From positions 248,001-312,000 of the forward strand of contig NZ_FWZU01000001.1 in the NCBI RefSeq assembly GCF_900177375.1: a DNA stretch of 64,000 bases. Reading direction: 5' to 3'. The position numbers were made by a program, and so were the translations under genes. This DNA comes from Desulfovibrio gilichinskyi (GTDB lineage: Bacteria > Desulfobacterota > Desulfovibrionia > Desulfovibrionales > Desulfovibrionaceae). Positions 34,327 to 42,786 of this stretch are shown piece by piece; the first letter of the stretch is position 1; the number at the start of each line of letters is the position of its first letter. The notes under the pieces were generated by a model. It was given only the letters and a program-made list of their open reading frames with translations, searched no databases and had not been told where the DNA came from.

Positions 34327-35535
34327 ATGCACATAATTCAACTCGATACTGCAAACGTCAAACGTCTAACGGCTGTTTCAATCACTCCTAAAGATAATAG
34401 CGTTATCATTGGCGGTGACAATGCACAGGGCAAGTCTAGCGTTTTAGACAGCATCTTTATGGCTCTTGGTGGCAAGACCGCTCAAGGACAAAATCCGGTA
34501 AGGAATGGCGAACCGAAAGCGGTTATTAAATGTGATCTTGGTGAGCTGGTTGTAACTCGTACCATTTCACCTGACGGAAGTTCAAAGGTGAAAGTGCAGA
34601 ATGCAGAAGGCGCAGCTTTCTCAAGTCCGCAATCTATACTGGATGCTCTTTCCTCTAAGCTTACTTTTGACCCTTTGGCGTTTGCAAATGAAAAACCCGG
34701 TTGCCAGCTTGAAACTTTGAAAGGTCTTGTCGGTCTGGACTTCACGGAAATAGATCAGAAACGGCAGGAGGCATACAACAACCGTACTGATATAAATCGT
34801 GATGGGAAAAGCCTTGCGGCAAAGTTAAATACTATGTCGTTTTATCCGGAAGCCCCAACTGAAACAATCTCTGTTGCTGAACTTATGGGCCAACTGAATG
34901 AAGCCGAAGCAAGCAACGCAGAAGCAGAGCGTCACAACAACGAAATAGATGTAAGAGCTGATGAAATCAGCCGTAAGATAATTGAGATTGAAAAAGCACA
35001 GCAAGAACTTGATGAGCTGCAAGCTATTCAGGCCAACGTCACTAAAATTGAAAATATTGCTGACACTGCAGCATATCGTGACAAGATCGCACAGGCTGAC
35101 ACTCTGAACGCAATGGTTCGGGCTAATGCTTCCTATAAAGAAACAGAATTACAGCTTGAAAAACTCCGCGAAGAAAGCCAGCGACTGTCTGACGTGATCA
35201 AGGATGCTGACAAGTCCAAGGCTGACGCAATGGCTGCAGCTAAGTTCCCGGTAAAAGGATTGTCATTTGATGCAACTGGAATCTTATTCAATGGGGTTCC
35301 ATTCTCAAGTTGCTCTTCTGCAGAACGGTTGCTTGTATCTCTTCATATGGGGATTGCAATGAATCCCAAGCTTAAGGTGCTGCTTATTCGTGACGGTTCT
35401 TTGCTTGATGATAAGAGCCTTGCAATGGTTGTTCAGGCCGCTAAAGAAGCAGATGCACAGGTTTGGATTGAAAGAGTCAGTAAGGGCGCAGAGTGCAGCG
35501 TAATTATCGAAGATGGCGCAGTCTTAAAACAGTAA
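34327..35535 (+). CDS. SbcC/RecN-like SMC-type ATPase
   Basis: The 402-residue protein has an N-terminal Walker A (IIGGDNAQGKSSVLDS, near residue 28), a central coiled coil (about 180-305, rich in Glu/Ala/Lys), a signature-like segment (SSCSSAERLLVSLHMG, near 326) and Walker B (LKVLLIRDGSLLDD, near 350). Phage members of this AAA_23 group accompany annealing proteins and probably tether or process DNA ends. It follows ssb by nine bases in the same operon. Confidence 0.85.
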   Translation: MHIIQLDTANVKRLTAVSITPKDNSVIIGGDNAQGKSSVLDSIFMALGGKTAQGQNPVRNGEPKAVIKCDLGELVVTRTISPDGSSKVKVQNAEGAAFSSPQSILDALSSKLTFDPLAFANEKPGCQLETLKGLVGLDFTEIDQKRQEAYNNRTDINRDGKSLAAKLNTMSFYPEAPTETISVAELMGQLNEAEASNAEAERHNNEIDVRADEISRKIIEIEKAQQELDELQAIQANVTKIENIADTAAYRDKIAQADTLNAMVRANASYKETELQLEKLREESQRLSDVIKDADKSKADAMAAAKFPVKGLSFDATGILFNGVPFSSCSSAERLLVSLHMGIAMNPKLKVLLIRDGSLLDDKSLAMVVQAAKEADAQVWIERVSKGAECSVIIEDGAVLKQ

Positions 35536-35551
35536 AGGGAAGGTAAAATAT

Positions 35552-35944
35552 ATGAGCGAAAAAGCACTGAATGTGAAGGAAAGCAAATACCTCGACAACC
35601 TGCAATATTCTTTCACTGCGGAAGAGTTGGCAGAAAAAGCACAGATTATGTCTGAACAGTCCACGCTTAAGGCTGAACTGGAGGATCAGAAAAAAGCGGT
35701 TATGTCTGACTTTAAAGCTCAGATTGATAAATGTGACGCTGATCTAAATCTGGCGGCTAAGCATTACCGTGACAAGTGGATGATGAAGAATGTCACATGT
35801 ATCAAACGCATGAACTACGACAACGGTATGGTTGAATTTATCCGAACTGATACGGATGAAATTTACAAAAGCCGGAAAATGGAAGGGGATGAACTTAATA
35901 TCCCGTTGCCGACTGATGATACTGACGTAAATCCTGTTCAGTAA
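35552..35944 (+). CDS. Hypothetical phage protein with coiled coil
   Basis: The 130-residue protein is not recognised. Residues 20-75 are strongly helical and charged. The C-terminal part (TCIKRMNYDNGMVEFIRTDTDEI) looks like a small beta domain, followed by an acidic tail. It is in the recombination operon, so a role with the ATPase or annealing protein is possible. Confidence 0.75.
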   Translation: MSEKALNVKESKYLDNLQYSFTAEELAEKAQIMSEQSTLKAELEDQKKAVMSDFKAQIDKCDADLNLAAKHYRDKWMMKNVTCIKRMNYDNGMVEFIRTDTDEIYKSRKMEGDELNIPLPTDDTDVNPVQ

Positions 35945-35988
35945 CCATTATCGGGGCTGCTTCGGTGGCCCCGCTACAAGGAAACCTT

Positions 35989-36153
35989 ATGGAATATTCA
36001 GAAGTGAATGAATTGGCTGCAATTGAGGAAGAGCTGCGAGAAGCTAAATGTGAAGTAAATATTTATAAAAGCGCACTTAACAGGCTTTTAAGCGTTGATA
36101 ATTTAAGCACAAGAATGATTGCAAAAGAAGCCTTGATGGAGGGTAAACGATGA
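35989..36153 (+). CDS. Small phage protein (54 residues)
   Basis: The ATG at 35989 follows AAGGAAA; the frame is open further left, but this start fits best. The product is a helical, Glu-rich peptide (EYSEVNELAAIEEELREAK). Its TGA overlaps the ATG of the RuvC-like gene, so the two are coupled. Confidence 0.65.
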   Translation: MEYSEVNELAAIEEELREAKCEVNIYKSALNRLLSVDNLSTRMIAKEALMEGKR

Positions 36154-36614
36154 AAACAGTAGCAGTAATTGGGATTGATCCCGGCAAATCTGGCGCAATG
36201 GCTTTGATAGCTGCAGACGGAACCGTTGATATTCAGGATTGGGAGGACGGGCCAATCGTGGCAAGTAAGCTGTTGGGATGGACTCAGGATTATCAAATCA
36301 AAGGCGTTGGACTTGAGCGTGTTCACTCTATGCCGAAGCAGGGCGTTGCATCGACTTTTAAGTTCGGGGAAAACTTCGGAATATATCAGGGGCTTTTATT
36401 GGCTCATATGTTGGCCTTTGAAACTGTCACCCCGCAATCTTGGATGAAAAGTTATTCAATCGTCAAGAAAGGGCCAAACGATAAACCCTCATTGACTGTT
36501 GCCCGGCAGATGTTCCCGAGTGCACCACTTAAATTGAAAAAACATGACGGCAGGGCAGACGCTTTACTACTTGCCGAACATATACGCAGGACAACCAATG
36601 CTTTCCGTTCCTGA
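36150..36614 (+). CDS. RuvC-like Holliday-junction resolvase
   Basis: The 154-residue RNase H-fold protein has the RuvC acidic residues: Asp in VIGIDPGKSGAMAL (residue 10), Glu in GVGLERVHSMPKQG (near 68), and the last Asp pair in LKKHDGRADALLLAEH (near 134-138). It probably cuts branched DNA before packaging. It overlaps the preceding gene by four bases and the DnaB gene by 17. Confidence 0.85.
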   Translation: MKTVAVIGIDPGKSGAMALIAADGTVDIQDWEDGPIVASKLLGWTQDYQIKGVGLERVHSMPKQGVASTFKFGENFGIYQGLLLAHMLAFETVTPQSWMKSYSIVKKGPNDKPSLTVARQMFPSAPLKLKKHDGRADALLLAEHIRRTTNAFRS

Positions 36615-37869
36615 GTCTGAAAGAACTGTTCTTGAAGGTATCCTGAACAGAACAACCGAGGTTGAAGACGTTCTTGAGATAGTCCAACCGTCTGACTTTT
36701 CGGTAGGGATTTATAAAACGGTCTTTGAAATAATAAAAACATTACATGAAAAAAGTCAGCCTACAGATGTAGTGACTATACATGCCGCAGCCGGAACTAA
36801 GTTTGACGTATGTATACTTGCTGAATTGTCAGGTGGCATGACTAGCAAACAGAGTGCCTTGCACCATGCCAGACAAGTTAAGGATTCGGCAATACGGCGT
36901 GTTGTTGCAGCGCAGGGTGAACAGTTGATCAGGGCGGCAAAGTCGGGAATTGAAACAGCTCAGATGATTGAACAGGCTACGGCCGCATTATCTGAAATTG
37001 CAATAGCTGATACGTCAAACGAATCAAGGTCTATTGGGGAAGTCATTCAGCAAGTTTGGAACGAAACTACAAGCCGGATGGAAGGACCAACGGCAACCGC
37101 TGGTTATCCAACTGGTTACCAGCAACTTGACCGCCTTCTTGGTGGTTGGATGCCTAAAAAACTGTATATCTTGGCTGGTCGTCCGGGGATGGGCAAAACA
37201 GCATTTATGCTAAATTCCATGTATCGGAGCCGGATTCCTTGTCAGATATTCAGTATTGAAATGGATGATAAGGAACTCGTAGGGAGGTTGATTTGTTTAG
37301 ATCAGCACATCAACACTTTGGCTTTGCGTGATGCCCGGCTTAATGAGGATCAGTTCAGTAGATTCGGAAAAGGCTGTGAAGCTGTTAACGAGTCCGGTAT
37401 CAAAATTGATGATTCTGTCATTATTACGGTTGAAGAAATTAAGGTCAGGGCAAGAGTTGCTGTTAAAAAACATGGTTGTAAAATTATAGCCGTTGACCAT
37501 GTAGGATTAGTCAAGCCGACTTCTTTAAGAGATTCACGAGAGCAGCAAATAGGTCATATCTCGTGGCAGCTTAAAGCATTAGCTAGAGAGCTTAACGTTC
37601 CCGTGATTCTACTCTCTCAGTTGAACCGGAAGGTTGAAGAGCGAACAGACAAAAGACCTGTTTTGTCCGACCTCCGAGATTCAGGAAGTCTGGAACAGGA
37701 CGCTGACGTTGTGATTATGCTCTACAATGGTAGTTATTACGCAAACGATAAAACATATAAAACGGGGGTTAAGTCGGTAACTGATATTATAACAAGGAAA
37801 CACAGAGCCGGGCCAGTTGGAACCGTTCCGCTCAACTTCTTGCCTGAGTTTACTGCGCTGGAGGAATAA
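36598..37869 (+). CDS. dnaB: DnaB-type replicative helicase
   Basis: The start at MLSVPESERTVLEG (AGGA seven bases upstream) gives 423 residues. The N-terminal DnaB helical domain spans about 1-100. The RecA-fold domain (about 160-420) carries Walker A (AGRPGMGKTAFML), a DHVGL Walker B-like strand, LSQLNRKVEERTDKRP and SDLRDSGSLEQDADVVIML. It unwinds DNA at the phage origin. No phage primase is visible, so the host primase is probably recruited. Confidence 0.95.
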   Translation: MLSVPESERTVLEGILNRTTEVEDVLEIVQPSDFSVGIYKTVFEIIKTLHEKSQPTDVVTIHAAAGTKFDVCILAELSGGMTSKQSALHHARQVKDSAIRRVVAAQGEQLIRAAKSGIETAQMIEQATAALSEIAIADTSNESRSIGEVIQQVWNETTSRMEGPTATAGYPTGYQQLDRLLGGWMPKKLYILAGRPGMGKTAFMLNSMYRSRIPCQIFSIEMDDKELVGRLICLDQHINTLALRDARLNEDQFSRFGKGCEAVNESGIKIDDSVIITVEEIKVRARVAVKKHGCKIIAVDHVGLVKPTSLRDSREQQIGHISWQLKALARELNVPVILLSQLNRKVEERTDKRPVLSDLRDSGSLEQDADVVIMLYNGSYYANDKTYKTGVKSVTDIITRKHRAGPVGTVPLNFLPEFTALEE

Positions 37870-37871
37870 AG

Positions 37872-38699
37872 ATGATTCATAGTTTTAATGTCGAGGTTGC
37901 CAAAGAACACGGCTTCGAAGCTGCTGTGATTCTGCACTTCCTATGCTTCTGGTGTATGAAAAATCAGGCCAATGAAAAGCATATGCATGATGGCGTGGCG
38001 TGGACTTACAACAGCAGCGTAGCTTTTCAAGAATTGTTTCCATATTTAACCCGGCATAAGGTTCGGAAGGCTATGGAGGTTCTTGAGGAGGCAAAGTTAA
38101 TACTTTCAGGTAATTATAACCAGGTTAAATACGATAGGACTAAGTGGTATGCGGTAACCGCAAATGGATTTGTGAAAAATGAAAGTTCCATTGTTCAAAA
38201 TTCACCAATGCATTGTTCAAATTCCACCAATGGAAGTGTCGGAAATCACCAACCTATACCAGTTAATAACACAGTTCATTACTCAGTTGATAAACCAGAT
38301 AATGGAGAAGGGAATCAAAAAGAAACAAAAATATCTCCTGAAATAAAGGAATTTGTATCTAAGTTTCAAAAGCATGTTCTTTCTATTCATGGGATTAAAG
38401 CCCCTAAAATAACTGAAAGCCTTTTGAACAGCGGTCAAGATGTAGTTGATAAACTGATCAGACTTGATGGTTTCAAGTTAGATCAAATTAGGGATTCCCT
38501 TAGATGGGCTGTAACTGATGACTTCTGGTCAAAAAATGTTCTTTCATTAGGTTCTTTAAGGAAAAAGAGTAAGAACAACGATTTGACTAAAATGCAGAAC
38601 ATCTACGCATCATGGGAAAATAAAACAGGTGGTTCCGCAGGTCCGTCAAATGTCCCTGCTTATGTTGGAGATATGAACCTTTATGGAGAATCCAACTGA
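37872..38699 (+). CDS. Phage replication protein with winged-helix N-terminus
   Basis: The 275-residue protein has an N-terminal domain (about 1-110) like phage replication initiators: a hydrophobic helix, then TRHKVRKAMEVLEEAKLI (a winged-helix recognition pattern) and a wing strand. A low-complexity Asn/Ser linker follows (about 115-160). The C-terminal helical segment (about 165-260) resembles lambda O/DnaT-type helicase-loading tails. Its place right after dnaB supports origin binding or helicase loading. The function is inferred. Confidence 0.7.
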   Translation: MIHSFNVEVAKEHGFEAAVILHFLCFWCMKNQANEKHMHDGVAWTYNSSVAFQELFPYLTRHKVRKAMEVLEEAKLILSGNYNQVKYDRTKWYAVTANGFVKNESSIVQNSPMHCSNSTNGSVGNHQPIPVNNTVHYSVDKPDNGEGNQKETKISPEIKEFVSKFQKHVLSIHGIKAPKITESLLNSGQDVVDKLIRLDGFKLDQIRDSLRWAVTDDFWSKNVLSLGSLRKKSKNNDLTKMQNIYASWENKTGGSAGPSNVPAYVGDMNLYGESN

Positions 38700-39171
38700 T
38701 TCAGACTTAATGGAAGAAATGTTTCGCATTGGGGCATCCTTTCACGAAATGGCTATTTCAATGGCAAACATTAAACCTATTACAAAAGACATTGCATATA
38801 ACAGTCAAGGAGTAAATGAAAAGATGGAAAAACCGTTAACTCCGCTCAAGGCTATCAGGGCTAAGTGCCGGGATTGCTGCGGAGATCAAGCAATTGAAAT
38901 CAAGTCTTGCCCTTCACAGGACTGCATTTTGTGGAAATTTAGAGCTGGAACAAGACCGAAAGAAGGGTACGACAAGTCGCCACTCAAAACCATACGAGCC
39001 TATTGTTTGAGTTGCGGAGAACTGAACAGCTCAAATGATATTAAGCTTTGTAAGTTGAAAAACTGCCCGCTTTATCATCTGAGATTCGGGAAAGGTGGGC
39101 GCAATCTGTCAGACGCAGAGAAAAAGAAACGTTCAGCCAGATTGAAGGAAGCAAGAAAGGCTAAAGGGTAG
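38683..39171 (+). CDS. Cysteine-rich zinc-binding phage protein
   Basis: The 162-residue protein overlaps the preceding gene by 17 bases. It has two repeats of a Cys pattern: CRDCCGDQAIEIKSCPSQDC (near 65) and CLSCGELNSS followed by CKLKNCPLYHLRFG (near 109), each likely to bind zinc. The C-terminus is a basic helix. It resembles small phage zinc-finger proteins of unknown role. Confidence 0.7.
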   Translation: MENPTDSDLMEEMFRIGASFHEMAISMANIKPITKDIAYNSQGVNEKMEKPLTPLKAIRAKCRDCCGDQAIEIKSCPSQDCILWKFRAGTRPKEGYDKSPLKTIRAYCLSCGELNSSNDIKLCKLKNCPLYHLRFGKGGRNLSDAEKKKRSARLKEARKAKG

Positions 39172-39351
39172 CGTTTTAGCTCACAGAGCTACATGCAACT
39201 ACAGCATAAATCTATCAACGTATAAATTGTGGCTCATTGTTCGGGTTGCAATGTGGAAAGTTAAAAACAGCAAGGCTTATGAGGAAGTAATAAAATGACT
39301 GATAATCAAAAAAAGTGGGTTGATTAAACAATTCTTAGCAGAGGAGGTCAA
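39172..39351 (+). other. Gap with a small hairpin and two tiny coupled frames
   Basis: TAGCTC-ACA-GAGCTA (39177-39191) is a tight hairpin right after the preceding stop codon. Two tiny frames, 39251-39298 (15 codons) and 39295-39327 (10 codons), overlap by ATGA, but I do not call them genes. A GAGGAGGT site for the next gene ends the gap. Confidence 0.4.
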
Positions 39352-39534
39352 TTGATCATTGAAGTAAAAAACAACGCCCTTGCAATCAATTCCGACACCG
39401 TGACGGCAGAGTTCCGCTTCTCTCCAAGGAGCGAACGAGACCTTGCAAAGGAATTGGTAGGAGCTGCAAGGGAACTATTAGGCAGGGATGAAAGCTTATT
39501 TCAAGCACTGGTAAATGAAACAAATGATAATTGA
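39352..39534 (+). CDS. Small phage protein (60 residues)
   Basis: The TTG start is supported by a near-perfect GAGGAGGT site. The protein (MIIEVKNNALAINSDTVTAE onward) has a beta-like start and a helical end. It is not recognised. Confidence 0.6.
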   Translation: MIIEVKNNALAINSDTVTAEFRFSPRSERDLAKELVGAARELLGRDESLFQALVNETNDN

Positions 39535-39591
39535 TTTAGACTGTTAGGGTTAATTTAACTGTTCTATAAACAAATAAAAAAAGGAATTAAA

Positions 39592-39846
39592 ATGATTGGA
39601 AGAGACAAAGGAATGCAGAAAATTCGTGGGGTTCTTGGTAAGTTTTCAAGCATGATGAAAGAACTTGAAGAAGGTATGAATATCCTCAGACAAGAAAAGC
39701 AAAAGAACGAAGCAGAAGTGGCCGGGCTTAACGAAAGGAATGCTGCAATCGACTCCGAAGTTGAAAGCGCAGAAGGCGTATATTGCCAGTTGGATATGAT
39801 CCTAAAGGGCGGGGCAGTAAGTCAAAAGGTTGAGGACAATGGCTAA
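39592..39846 (+). CDS. Small coiled-coil phage protein
   Basis: The 84-residue protein has one long heptad-type helix (about 20-70: FSSMMKELEEGMNILRQEK and so on). It overlaps the next gene by eight bases. No function is assigned. Confidence 0.6.
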   Translation: MIGRDKGMQKIRGVLGKFSSMMKELEEGMNILRQEKQKNEAEVAGLNERNAAIDSEVESAEGVYCQLDMILKGGAVSQKVEDNG

Positions 39847-40171
39847 TAATGACCTCCTTCATAACCAATTAATTAGATTGGGCGACATGATGGGAGACGG
39901 GTTGCATTTGGAACCGGGCGGTAAGTGGATTGAAAAGGAATACGGTAAAATTGTTAAAGCTCTAGGAATCGTCCCCAAGCGTAAGAGGTATAACAATTCA
40001 ATAAAAATTAATGAAGCTATGTTGCAAGCTGTCGTTAAATTTAAATGTAAATGCGGTGGCAATTTGAAACAAACTCGTTCCGGCTCCATGATCGGTAAAT
40101 GCTCAGAATGTGGAAACAGGTACAGGCTTTTAAAAATAGTCAAAAGAAAAGCCGCTAAAGCGGAGGAATAA
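39839..40171 (+). CDS. Small zinc-ribbon phage protein
   Basis: The start at MANNDLLHNQL gives 110 residues. Two Cys pairs, CKCGG (near 73) and CSECGN (near 92), form a probable zinc ribbon; the C-terminus is basic. It could bind nucleic acid. The family is unknown. Confidence 0.65.
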   Translation: MANNDLLHNQLIRLGDMMGDGLHLEPGGKWIEKEYGKIVKALGIVPKRKRYNNSIKINEAMLQAVVKFKCKCGGNLKQTRSGSMIGKCSECGNRYRLLKIVKRKAAKAEE

Positions 40172-40176
40172 CAAAC

Positions 40177-40377
40177 ATGTCTATGAAAGAAATAACCATA
40201 ACTAAAGAAGTCCGATGTTGCGATTTTTGCGAGTCGCCAATTGAAAATAATGTTGGCGTTCTCTCTGTAATTGCTTCGGGAACATCATTTGATGGACATA
40301 AGAATCAGTATGTCGAGGCTAAAGTTGATATCTGCGGCAAGTGTCAAGCCAAGGCCGTGAAGCATGCGGAGAGATAA
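40177..40377 (+). CDS. Small CxxC zinc-binding phage protein
   Basis: The 66-residue protein follows GGAGGA. It has CCDFCESP near residue 14 and CGKCQAK near residue 55, arranged as one zinc knuckle around a beta region. Its stop overlaps the next ATG (TAATG). Confidence 0.65.
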   Translation: MSMKEITITKEVRCCDFCESPIENNVGVLSVIASGTSFDGHKNQYVEAKVDICGKCQAKAVKHAER

Positions 40378-40484
40378 TGAACGATGAGGATATCACGCCT
40401 GAAATGATCAGGGAGGCAGAGGAAGAGCTTGGAATTAACTTGCATAAAAAGGGGGAATATCGATGGCAGAAGCCGGAGGAATAG
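40377..40484 (+). CDS. Tiny acidic phage protein (35 residues)
   Basis: The ATG shares a base with the preceding stop, and the TAG lies inside the next gene's start region. The product (MNDEDITPEMIREAEEELG onward) is an acidic helix. Overlaps on both sides support a real coupled gene. Confidence 0.5.
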   Translation: MNDEDITPEMIREAEEELGINLHKKGEYRWQKPEE

Positions 40485-40750
40485 AACCCGGACGGGGGCA
40501 AATCGTATTCAGTAAAAAAAGGTGTAAACGGTTCTTAAAAGCAAATGGCTGGGAGTATGACGCAATATGTAAAGGTGGTGGCGGTGCTTATATCAGCCCC
40601 GTTGCTTGCTGCATAGAAGTTCAAGACGATGAAATTGTATTCATTGATGATACTGGCGACTTCTTGCATATCCCCACAGATTACTATGCATTAATTGGAG
40701 CACTGTTAGAAACTCGGCAGATTGGGGCAGGTTATGTCTCAACAAAATAG
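40463..40750 (+). CDS. Hypothetical phage protein (95 residues)
   Basis: It follows a GGGGGAA site. The sequence has an acidic beta-rich centre (CIEVQDDEIVFIDDTGDFL) and a hydrophobic C-terminal helix. It is not recognised. It overlaps the genes on both sides. Confidence 0.6.
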   Translation: MAEAGGIEPGRGQIVFSKKRCKRFLKANGWEYDAICKGGGGAYISPVACCIEVQDDEIVFIDDTGDFLHIPTDYYALIGALLETRQIGAGYVSTK

Positions 40751-40829
40751 AAAGGCCAGAAACACCACAGCCGCCAAGCAAAGGATGTTCCTGGACCTTA
40801 TTCGTAAAAACTCAATGCCTTTCGCATAA
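40734..40829 (+). CDS. Tiny basic phage protein (31 residues)
   Basis: The ATG overlaps the end of the preceding gene by 17 bases. The frame encodes a basic peptide (MSQQNRKARNTTAAKQRMF onward). The call rests on the operon pattern and composition only. Confidence 0.4.
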   Translation: MSQQNRKARNTTAAKQRMFLDLIRKNSMPFA

Positions 40830-40860
40830 CAAGGCGAGAGCGTAAAAGTAAAGGTAAAAA

Positions 40861-41016
40861 ATGAGTGCATCAAAACTTGAAGTGTTGTTCAAATTGTACG
40901 GCAACACTCATCCAAAGAGCATGATTAAAGCATATTATGACTATATCGAAGAAAATCCCGACTACGTTCATGACGGTGGATGCTTTGAGGATTGGGTAGG
41001 GGGTGAATGTGAGTAA
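40861..41016 (+). CDS. Small phage protein (51 residues)
   Basis: The ATG follows AAAGG. The product (MSASKLEVLFKLYGNTHPK onward, ending DWVGGECE) has an acidic C-terminus and overlaps the next gene. It is not recognised. Confidence 0.5.
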   Translation: MSASKLEVLFKLYGNTHPKSMIKAYYDYIEENPDYVHDGGCFEDWVGGECE

Positions 41017-41605
41017 ATATTCTTGGCTTGCAATGAGCGGAAATGGATATGTGATTCAATGTTCCGAATTACCATTTTGGGCACATAATGGATGGCAAAT
41101 AAAAGTCGGCTATAAAACTCTTTCAAAACATCCTTTCTGGCTTAAACGTGGTGAACTCTGGCAAAAAATTGAAGGGGGACACGATTATTGTGAAGGTGAA
41201 GTCATAGAAAGATGGTTTAGCGATTCATATAGAAGGGTTGCAGCCCAGTCAGTCAGACAGGAAAGCCCTGAAACTCAGCAGGACTTTAAACAAAAATTGG
41301 ATGAATTCCTTGATAAAAAAATAGGCCGTGGCTCCATTCTTGATAAAGCAAAAGTAATTATTAACGGGGAGCGTCAAGACCAATACGGCAACCCCGAAGA
41401 TTCGTTTAAAACTATTGCTGCTTTTTGGACTCCTTACCTTCGGTCAAGGGGATTGTTGAAAGAAGACAGGGAGCTAACACCTAAAGACGTAGCAATGTTG
41501 ATGGTCCTGCTTAAGATTGGCAGAGAATCCCAACAAGAAAAATTAGATAACCTTGTTGATCTTGCCGGGTACGCAGGGATAGCGGGAGACATGAGCCATG
41601 TCTAA
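41009..41605 (+). CDS. DUF6378-type phage protein
   Basis: I chose the GTG at 41009, with AGGGGG upstream; another GTG two codons earlier is possible. The first 90 residues are unassigned, with aromatic-rich repeats. The C-terminal half (about 105-195) matches the DUF6378 pattern common in phages: INGERQDQYGNPEDSFKTIA, then LTPKDVAMLMVLLKIGRES and LDNLVDLAGYAGI. It resembles nucleotide-pyrophosphohydrolase-like helical proteins. The MazG-like protein encoded next supports a nucleotide-pool role. Confidence 0.72.
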   Translation: MSKYSWLAMSGNGYVIQCSELPFWAHNGWQIKVGYKTLSKHPFWLKRGELWQKIEGGHDYCEGEVIERWFSDSYRRVAAQSVRQESPETQQDFKQKLDEFLDKKIGRGSILDKAKVIINGERQDQYGNPEDSFKTIAAFWTPYLRSRGLLKEDRELTPKDVAMLMVLLKIGRESQQEKLDNLVDLAGYAGIAGDMSHV

Positions 41606-41894
41606 AATACTGAAAAGAGCAAACGAAGTGTTCGGACCTGTAAAGACTATCATCAAAGCAAGTGAAGAATCTGCAGAGCTGGCGGCAGCTATCGCAAAGC
41701 TTGGATGTGCTGACGGGCCTTGCACTGACGAATGGGCAGGAGTCGTTGACGAAATGGCAGATGTTGAGATTACAACAGAACGATTGTCTATGCTCTATCC
41801 GACAGGTCGGGATGATTTTGAGGAAGCTGTTTTTAAACGGAAAGCTTTTAAGCTGAAAAGGCTTGAGGGGGTTCTTGATGAATACACAGCCTGA
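41598..41894 (+). CDS. MazG-like nucleotide pyrophosphohydrolase
   Basis: The 98-residue all-helical protein has the metal-binding pattern SEESAELAAAI (ExxE) followed by VVDEMADVEITTE (ExxD). This is typical of the MazG/dUTPase-like superfamily. Phage versions clean up nucleotides or alter (p)ppGpp-type signals. It overlaps its neighbours by 8 and 17 bases. Confidence 0.8.
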   Translation: MSKILKRANEVFGPVKTIIKASEESAELAAAIAKLGCADGPCTDEWAGVVDEMADVEITTERLSMLYPTGRDDFEEAVFKRKAFKLKRLEGVLDEYTA

Positions 41895-42111
41895 TCTTTT
41901 TGCAATAGCCGGATACACTCCACCGCCAAAACCTGAAACTCAGGTCGACAGGTGCAAGAAATGTAAACACGGCTTAGTTGATCCTGATATTGCTTACTGC
42001 CAAAAGCATGACCTTGCGCTTGAAGTCGAGGGCGGTGATATGATCATGGCGAATGGTGGTTTCGCTATTGAATGTTACGGCAAAGACTGGAGGGAAGTTA
42101 GATGCCATTAG
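41878..42111 (+). CDS. Small cysteine-containing phage protein
   Basis: The start at MNTQPDLFAIAG follows GAGGGGG, giving 77 residues. CKKCKHG near 29 and later Cys residues suggest a zinc site. No family is recognised. Confidence 0.6.
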   Translation: MNTQPDLFAIAGYTPPPKPETQVDRCKKCKHGLVDPDIAYCQKHDLALEVEGGDMIMANGGFAIECYGKDWREVRCH

Positions 42112-42506
42112 TTGAACTTATTCGAGTGGAACAAACCGACAAGGCAACGATTGGAGTCCTTAAGGTTGAAGGTCAGGTCATATGCTGGACTCTTGAAGAG
42201 CCGTGGAAAGACAATCAAGAAGACGTTTCTTGTATTCCTGCAGGTGAGTATGAGTTTAAGTTAGAACATTCTCCAAGCAAGGGACGGAAGCTCTGGACAA
42301 TTAAAGGAGTCCCGCTCCGTTCATATGTCCGTATTCATATCGGCAATACCGTTGATGATACTGAGGGATGCCCACTTACTGGATCATTTCCCGGAAAACT
42401 AAACGGTAAAAGGGCAGTACTAAGCAGCACCCAAGCCTTTAATAAGTTTATGGAGGCTATGACAGGATGGTCGGACAAGGCTCGGATAGTGATAAAATCG
42501 GTGTAG
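42102..42506 (+). CDS. DUF5675 protein
   Basis: The 134-residue protein matches the DUF5675 pattern: VICWTLEEPWKDNQEDVSCI, PAGEYEFKLEHSP, VRIHIGNTVDDTEGCPLTG. This beta-rich fold resembles L,D-transpeptidase-like or cell-wall proteins and often lies near phage lysis genes. It may act in lysis, but catalysis is unproven. The HIGN and CPLTG segments hold the conserved His and Cys. Confidence 0.8.
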   Translation: MPLVELIRVEQTDKATIGVLKVEGQVICWTLEEPWKDNQEDVSCIPAGEYEFKLEHSPSKGRKLWTIKGVPLRSYVRIHIGNTVDDTEGCPLTGSFPGKLNGKRAVLSSTQAFNKFMEAMTGWSDKARIVIKSV

Positions 42507-42730
42507 AGTTCATCGACTTAGCCTTGCTCATTGGGGAACCGAAAGCTCGTGAACTTTGTGAGGAATACAAAGGGCAAATTTTGCCGGAACCTCCACCCAA
42601 GCCAAGGCAGGTACGCAACAAGACGATCCGTGACCTGTACTTTAAAGATGGATTAACACAAACGGTGATATCTAAAAGGTACGGGTTAACAAGACGATGG
42701 ATTAACTATATAATTAGTAGTAGTGACTAA
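42467..42730 (+). CDS. Mor-like helix-turn-helix regulator, candidate late activator
   Basis: The 87-residue protein has a C-terminal HTH (RNKTIRDLYFKDGLTQTVISKRYGLTRRWINYII) like that of the Mor/C family. Mu-like phages use Mor to switch on middle or late genes. It lies right before a terminator that separates early small genes from lysis and packaging genes, so a late-gene activator is plausible. Confidence 0.65.
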   Translation: MVGQGSDSDKIGVEFIDLALLIGEPKARELCEEYKGQILPEPPPKPRQVRNKTIRDLYFKDGLTQTVISKRYGLTRRWINYIISSSD

Positions 42731-42733
42731 AAC

Positions 42734-42772
42734 AAAGCCCCGCTTTCTCAATGTAGAAGGTGGGGCTTTTCT
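42734..42772 (+). terminator. Terminator ending the early operon
   Basis: AAAGCCCCGCTTTCTC pairs with GAAGGTGGGGCTTT, with a T-run after it. Confidence 0.88.
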
Positions 42773-42786
42773 CGTAATGTGAAGTT

